This document shows positions 5,411 through 5,482 of a stretch of 5,482 nt of DNA, one piece after another. The notes beneath the pieces are model-generated. The model saw only the letters and a program-made list of their open reading frames with translations, was not told where the DNA came from and did no database searches. How positions within the stretch are numbered: position 1 is the first letter of the stretch; every line of letters begins with the position of its first letter. Origin of the DNA: UBA6164 sp964527325 (lineage in GTDB: Bacteria > Patescibacteriota > Gracilibacteria > BD1-5 > UBA6164); contig CAZGNU010000078.1 of assembly GCA_964527325.1 (NCBI GenBank), forward strand, positions 1 through 5,482, read 5' to 3'. Made by a program: the position numbers and the translations under genes.

Positions 5411-5482
5411 ATGCATAAAAATATAAACAATTTACCAAAAAAAATTCTCTCATGGTATGATAATAACAAACGCACACTTCCA
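5411..5482 (+). CDS. mutY: A/G-specific adenine glycosylase MutY, N-terminal fragment
   Basis: Twenty-four codons run from ATG to the window edge without a stop. The end, ILSWYDNNKRTLP (12-24), matches the MutY N-terminus, in which a helix with WYD-x-N-x-R-x-LP is followed by WR. MutY excises adenine mispaired with 8-oxoguanine and needs an Fe-S cluster and a catalytic Asp that lie beyond this window. No TGA occurs in this fragment; R21 is CGC. The ATG directly follows a T-rich stretch, and a TATAAT string (5407-5412) overlaps the start codon, so it cannot be the promoter for this start unless translation begins further downstream. The gene may be read through from the DUF2130 gene 29 nt upstream. 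The identification rests on a short motif. Confidence 0.75.
   Translation, partial: MHKNINNLPKKILSWYDNNKRTLP

Noticed and set aside
5201..5416. Minus-strand open frame of 71 codons
   Set aside because: It is antisense to the DUF2130 core (GADLI, WESKNTKAW), which is clearly coding on the plus strand.

Overview
The window comes from an AT-rich bacterium that reads UGA as glycine (NCBI translation table 25). This code is known from the candidate phyla Gracilibacteria (BD1-5/GN02) and Absconditabacteria (SR1). With the standard code, five of the six complete genes break into short pieces and the sixth loses its nuclease-like core. With UGA = Gly, six complete genes and one partial gene open up on the + strand, each ending in TAA or TAG and never in TGA. 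By hand count the six complete genes hold 62 in-frame TGA codons against 24 GGN codons. Many TGAs fall on family-invariant glycines, such as the SixA GHN motif, RecJ GPRLN and AAGF, RecX RKGF and MazF DGKG. TGG is kept for tryptophan. No start codon has a Shine-Dalgarno sequence.

Layout: a CCA-encoding tRNA, probably Arg with anticodon GCG, lies on the - strand at 46-121. All protein genes are on the + strand: sixA-like histidine phosphatase (241-753), dinD (818-1648), recJ (1730-3382), a GC-richer imperfect inverted-repeat element (about 3403-3494), recX (3521-3976), a MazF/PemK-family toxin-like gene 4 nt downstream (3981-4379), a DUF2130 coiled-coil/nuclease-like gene missing its C-terminal part (4521-5381), and the first 24 codons of mutY (5411 to the window end).

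Function: this is a DNA-maintenance neighbourhood. DinD and RecX are both known in other bacteria as modulators of RecA filaments. RecJ is the 5'-3' single-strand exonuclease of recombination and repair. MutY removes A opposite 8-oxoG. The DUF2130 protein carries a D...ExK arrangement resembling a PD-(D/E)XK nuclease. recX and the toxin-like gene look like one transcription unit. dinD and recJ each follow an AT-only or AT-rich hairpin at the preceding stop codon and share a near-identical promoter-like block.

The codon evidence separates this organism from lineages in which CGA/CGG have been reassigned: CGG falls on a probable conserved Arg in RecX and CGA on the conserved Arg of the MazF RPV motif. 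I found no clearly new multi-gene system. The best leads are the recX-toxin pairing without an antitoxin, the abrupt 5'/3' difference in glycine codons within recJ, the perfect 24-bp hairpin at the dinD stop, the shared promoter block, the unusual tRNA anticodon loop, and the truncated DUF2130 gene.
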